Source of the DNA: Auricularia sp. M13 | Lineage: Eukaryota > Basidiomycota > Agaricomycetes > Auriculariales > Auriculariaceae | Length of the DNA stretch: 64,000 bases | Direction: 5' to 3' | Assembly: GCA_037042915.1 (NCBI GenBank) | Contig: CM073203.1 | Coordinates: 2,418,001 to 2,482,000, forward strand | Shown: positions 60,320 to 64,000 of the stretch, piece by piece | How the letters are laid out: the number at the start of each line of letters is the position of its first letter | How positions within the stretch are numbered: the stretch's first letter is position 1 | The notes under the pieces: model-generated | The model's database searches: none | What the model was told of the DNA's origin: nothing | What the model saw: only the letters and a program-made list of their open reading frames with translations | Position numbers and translations under genes: made by a program

Positions 60320-60994
60320 ATGGGTCGCCCACCGAAATACTCCTCCCCTGAGGAGCGATTGCAGGCAAGGCGGCTTGCGCGGCGGGCGTACTACGAAAGG
60401 TGTGCAACCAATGACTATATGTGGTCATGGCCGCTAATGTTACCCTCTATACAGGAATATCGAAGCCGAACGGGCTTCATCTCTTCGCCGATGGCATGAA
60501 CGAGGGCGTGCAAAAACCAACGGAAAACTTGTGGCACTGGAATCCGTGCTGCCGCGCACGACTTCGGTCTGCACATACAGCCTCCCAGTCGACGGCTAGC
60601 ATTACTCAACGACATTACATTTTAGGTTATTGGGAATCCGCCTACAATTTCTGATAGCACACAGCTGCAGTCTGTACTGTTGGCGCTTGCGCTGGATCTA
60701 GGGCGATGGTACGACGTTACACGGGACAGCGAGGATTGGCAGCGCTACACCTCAGGGCTCATCTCGCAGTCGAAACGAGCCAAGCCGTCAAAGAGACTGG
60801 TGGAGGACATCATGCTACAGTCTCACTTGGTGACCAAAGTGCGGGAGGTAGCCACGGATGCACATGCGGAGGCCTCCCGACGACGCGACGAGGATAGCCT
60901 CCCTGATCTTGGGGATTTGCTTGACCAGGCGGTAAACGTCTCGGATGCCCTCAGCGAGCTTCTCCTTTTTACGAGGCGGGGGCTCAATTCTTAG
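60320..60994 (+). CDS. Basic-region protein of unknown function (bZIP-like start), KDZ-region accessory 4
   Basis: Exons 60320-60399, 60455-60566 and 60626-60994 sum to 561 nt, 186 aa. N-terminus MGRPPKYSSPEERLQARRLA with RRAYYERNIEAERASSLRRW resembles the basic 'GRP+ky.(t/s)peEr...nR' start common in basidiomycete mobile-element-linked proteins; it may bind DNA or RNA. The rest is helical (WQRYTSGLISQ, VREVATDAHAEASRRRD, LLDQAVNVSDALSELLLF). Divergent from the KDZ gene, whose start lies 540 bp away, so they may share a promoter. Donor for the last intron could alternatively be 21 nt downstream in the same phase. Confidence 0.6.
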
Positions 60995-61164
60995 CGACGC
61001 GTTTGCAAGACAGGAACTTCATTGGCAGCGCATGTAGTAGAACATCGACATTGTACAATGCCATGCATCTCCTTGCCCTCCGCCAGCGCCAGTAAATGAA
61101 TACCTAGCCCAAAATTATTAGATGAGATACATAAGGCGAGATAAGATAAGATGCAGACCTAGTG

Positions 61165-62020
61165 TCACCGCGTATCCTCGAGCACATCGTCGAACGTAAG
61201 CGGGCGGGAAGGACCGTACTCCGGCGCATCCGGTTGCTGGACCTCGTCGGGCGTCGAACCAGACGCCTCAGCTTGCGCGATATCAGATTGCGTAGATCCA
61301 AACACGAGCTGCGGAGGGCGCAAGTTGCTGGCGCGGGTCGGGAGCCATGGCGGTAGAGTCGAACGTATTTTTAGGTAGTTGCCGAGGTGGTGGTCGACGC
61401 CCTCCTGCGACATGAATTGCCACATGGTCGACGGAACCGAGAAGCCGTCGTGCTCGCGGCAGGAAGAGCACGGTGACGTCCTCGTGCAGGGAACGGGCGG
61501 CTGGGATAGAGCGCGACGACGATCGCGACACCCTTCTTGGAAGATGACGAACTCGAGGTAAGCACGATCCTCCGCGGGGTCCTCGGTCGTCGTCCTGCGG
61601 GTATTGACCGTAATCATCGTCACTGTCGTAGTTGGCAGCGGTGCTGGACGGTGTATCGCGCCGAAATTCGGGGAGTGGCATCGCTGACTGCAGGTTCCGC
61701 ATGATCTGCTCGTGCTCCGCGAGGTCCCAGCCCGAGCCTTCGCCCTGCGGCTGAGCGATGATTGCAGGCATTGGGTCGACTGGGTCCCAGGCCTTCCATG
61801 CCGCGTCAATTCTAAAGACCACGTTGTGAGATGCATGATACGCTGGCACAGATGACGCACTCGCGCTGCCGCTCGTCGCGGATGGCCTGGTCAGCCTCTT
61901 CGCGAGCTCTCTGCCGTTGTTTCCTCCGTTCCTGTCTTGGACAAAGTAATCAGAAGTCAGCAAGAGTATGTTGTGCCGGGGCAGAACATACTTGGCGTTG
62001 TCTTCGTCCGTAGAAATCAT
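61165..62020 (-). CDS. Unrecognised helical/acidic protein (KDZ-region accessory 5)
   Basis: First exons are well supported: 62020-61992, 61935-61861 and from 61811. They read MISTDEDNAKQERRKQRQRA, REEADQAIRDERQR, then EIDAAWKAWDPVDPMPAIIA and LAEHEQIMRNLQSAMPLPEF. The C-terminal part is clear from about 61450 down to the stop (MWQFMSQEGVDHHLGNYLKI, ending TFDDVLEDTR) but in another phase; at least one intron between 61.62 and 61.45 kb was not resolved. A 5' UTR intron (62070-62022 region) is likely. No known domain. An alkaline coiled coil then acidic tail. Confidence 0.5.
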
Positions 62021-62720
62021 CCTGAAAGCGGGGGTTAGCTCAACGTCTCCGTTGTGCATAAACAAAGGGCGCACCTGACAGAATAGAGGGCGGAGCAGGG
62101 ATGAGAAGCTGTAACGAGCAAAGGTGAGGGAAGAGGACAAAGTGGCAAGCGAAAAAGAATGCGAATTAACGCCTAAGAGCTTGATGTCCGACACACCAGA
62201 TGAGTATCTTCGCCTGTGTGATTGGACCTAAGCTAAGCCTCGCGCACTCCTCGGCGCGTAGATTACGGACTGAGATAGTACCTCTTGAGTGCCTGAGGCA
62301 ATAGTCACACATTGAATCAGATGTGAATACCACCCCAAATTGTGACTTGCGTACCTGGGGCATATTGGTGTTATATTACCGCAGGAGAATCTGCCTGACA
62401 AAGCGATAGGCGCTATCTAGGCGAATCTATAGGCATACGCGAGGATGATGTTAGGCTGATGCATAGGCAATCTTTGCGCCAGCAGCGCCGGCAGCGCGGG
62501 GTAGATCATGTGGCGCCCGGCAGATCCCGGCGCCCTCTCTGATCTCTTTCGTACCTGGCAGCATGGGCATCGTCTCGAGTACTGCCTAGGCGCTCCTGCG
62601 CACCGGCGTCAAGGTGATCTGAGGTACAGTACCGCCTATATATCACGCGTCTACATCGCAGGCTGATCATAGTCGCTCTTTTTGTCCCACCGCTCTTCGC
62701 GCCTTTGCAACGCCTCGTCA
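62021..62720. other. Motif-rich right flank of the KDZ region
   Basis: Between divergent genes. Seven GCCTA/TAGGC words, five of them within 62406-62470 at roughly 12-20 bp spacing, and another pair at 62583 and 62630. Confidence 0.6.
62400..62640 (+). repeat. TAGGC motif array, right side
   Basis: GATAGGCGC, TCTAGGCGA, TATAGGCAT, TTAGGCTGA and CATAGGCA follow each other in 70 bp, then TGCCTAGGCGC. Same core as the left-side arrays at 50.9-55.0 kb. Confidence 0.7.
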
Positions 62721-64000
62721 ATGCCCGCCACTACCCGCAGTCGCAAACCCGTATCCGCCGCGCAGGTGGCATCTACGGCTACCGGACCTGTAGGCACTGA
62801 AGCAGCGGCTTCCGCGGCAGATGGGGAACCATCGGTCACAGGCCCGACGGCTCAACCTTCAGCTGCTGTGGCGACTGCTGGGCCGGACGGCGACGTGGAT
62901 GGGAACGCTGGGCCTGCGGTAGACGAGACGGAGGTTCGTCAAACTTTTGTCAGTACTGGCATATGTTGACAATGAATGCAGGACGAGTCTGCTGCTGCGC
63001 CGAGCACGTCGAAGTTGCGCAAGCCCAAGGCGAAATCAAAGGCTTCGACTCAGAAGAAGCCTGCCAAGTCCAAAGGCCCAGTGAGCTGAACCGCGTACAT
63101 AGTTCGATGCACGCGCTTAACGTTCTATTGCACTAGGCCAGCAGGAAAGGCAAGGCGAAGCAGGTCGTCGCGGATGAGGACGGTGAAGACCCCGCCCAGG
63201 TGTGTATCTGGTACATGCACATGAGTGCCCGACTTTCGGTGCTGATTGCGTTATAGCTGTCAGCCATCGACGAGGCCGCGCCTCCCCCTGACAACGCCGC
63301 GCAAGCCATGGCGAGCATCAGCGCCGCCAGTGCTGCTGCAACTGCAGCTGCGGACAACGAGGGTGCGGTCAGCGACGTCGAGGATGATGTCGACGACGAC
63401 AACGCCTTCATCCGTCTTCCTGCGATTACCCGAGGACGTGGGCGCGGTGGCAGAGTCTCGAGCCTGGGTCGCGCATCCACGCGCAGCCGCACTCGTGCTC
63501 CCGTGGTGGATGTTTCTGTGCGTAGGCCATTGCTAAGACCTCGCGCGCTCGCTTACACGAAGACAGACTATCAGGGTTTCCGTCCCCGCCCCTGTGAAGA
63601 CTGGGAATGCTTTCAAGGACGCCAAAGCCCGCATGGATGTTATTTTCAGTGCCATTTCCCAAGTACGCAGCTTGGCTGGCAACGCACTGGCAGATCGCGG
63701 CGAAAGAATGGGTCCGGACTGGGAAAACGCGCAGACTCTCGAGCTCAAGGCTGAGCTCGCCAATCTCGTGAGTCGATGTCTGCGTAATATGTGCGGGCAT
63801 TGATTTATTCACTAGTTGGGATGGTCACTGGAGAACAAAGAACCCAAGAGCCCGCGGTACACTGGTCCCCCGTTACCGTCGTCATCGCCCGAGCCAGAGG
63901 ATGCGGTTGAGATGCTTGCTGTCACCGCGGCTGCGCCGACCGCTCCAATCTCCCTGCTACCGCCCCCGCTGTGCCTATTACTGCCTCGACTGCGCCTACC
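62721..64000 (+). CDS. Low-complexity basic/acidic protein, 3' end cut by window edge
   Basis: I do not recognise this gene. Six exons traced to the right edge with short in-phase introns (62937-62981, 63081-63136, 63200-63255, 63522-63571 and 63766-63820, each within a few bases). Order of regions: Thr/Ala/Gly-rich disordered start (MPATTRSRKPVSAAQVAST), a lysine-rich block (SKLRKPKAKSKASTQKKPAK), an acidic block (VSDVEDDVDDDNAFIRL), an RG-rich stretch (ITRGRGRGGRVSSLGRAS), then a helical segment (NAFKDAKARMDVIFSAI, then NAQTLELKAELANLLGWSLE). Looks like a nucleic-acid-associated protein by composition. Lies just outside the right motif array and may belong to the same element, which would then extend beyond the window. 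Confidence 0.55.

Larger units (their letters stand above)
50880..62650. mobile_element. KDZ-type DNA transposon region with accessory genes (approximate limits)
   Basis: Centred on the KDZ transposase-Ulp1 gene at 55042-59781. Limits are set by the dense GCCTA/TAGGC motif arrays at 50.9-55.0 kb and 62.4-62.64 kb; I could not identify terminal inverted repeats or a target duplication, so the ends are approximate. The enclosed small genes (52093, 53038, 53974, 60320, 61165) may be cargo or host genes trapped in nested insertions. KDZ elements with Ulp1 domains and CxC cysteine modules are known to be expanded in mushroom-forming fungi. Confidence 0.6.

Overview
This window looks like genomic DNA of a basidiomycete fungus, probably an Agaricomycete. 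The coding strands are GC-rich. Nearly every gene is cut by introns of about 45-65 nt, most with GTGCGT/GTGAGT/GTAAGT donors. The gene set is fungal: a CFEM protein, GH18 and GH16 enzymes, THI4, a PKA catalytic subunit, RIT1, TPI and an aldo-keto reductase. The transposon types (a KDZ element with a CxC1-like cysteine module and Ulp1 protease, and a large multi-zinc-finger DNA transposon) fit mushroom-forming fungi. Gene models were spliced by hand; for most genes the exon sum is an exact multiple of three, which is the main check behind the coordinates.

Layout. 1-2.7 kb: a CFEM-domain secreted protein (3' end off the left edge) and a GH18 chitinase-like enzyme. 3.0-8.0 kb: a complete-looking DNA transposon with 129-bp terminal inverted repeats, a 6-bp target duplication and a six-exon gene for a 1406-aa zinc-finger/RNase H-like protein. 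8.0-17 kb: a GH16 glucanase-like enzyme, thiamine thiazole synthase and a small-domain methyltransferase. 17-23.8 kb: almost empty. 23.8-25.3 kb: a PKA-type kinase. 25.3-28.8 kb: non-coding with diverged repeats.

28.8-43.7 kb: a secretome island. It holds three paralogues of a Val/Ile-rich secreted hydrophobic protein and, between them, five paralogues of a small secreted six-cysteine peptide with a sequon-rich pro-region and dibasic sites. Two of the five form a nearly identical inverted duplication, and all five share a promoter block. 45.3-50.2 kb: housekeeping genes RIT1, an aldo-keto reductase and TPI1; TPI1 has two GC-AG introns.

50.9 kb to the right edge: a large mobile region centred on a KDZ transposase gene fused to a Ulp1-like protease. 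Flanking it are small coiled-coil, basic and acidic proteins of unknown function. The intergenic DNA on both sides is packed with GCCTA/TAGGC motifs, tandem repeats and a palindrome, as expected of subterminal transposase-binding arrays. The two mobile systems and the six-cysteine array are the most interesting parts of the window. No retroviral or LTR-type element was recognised.
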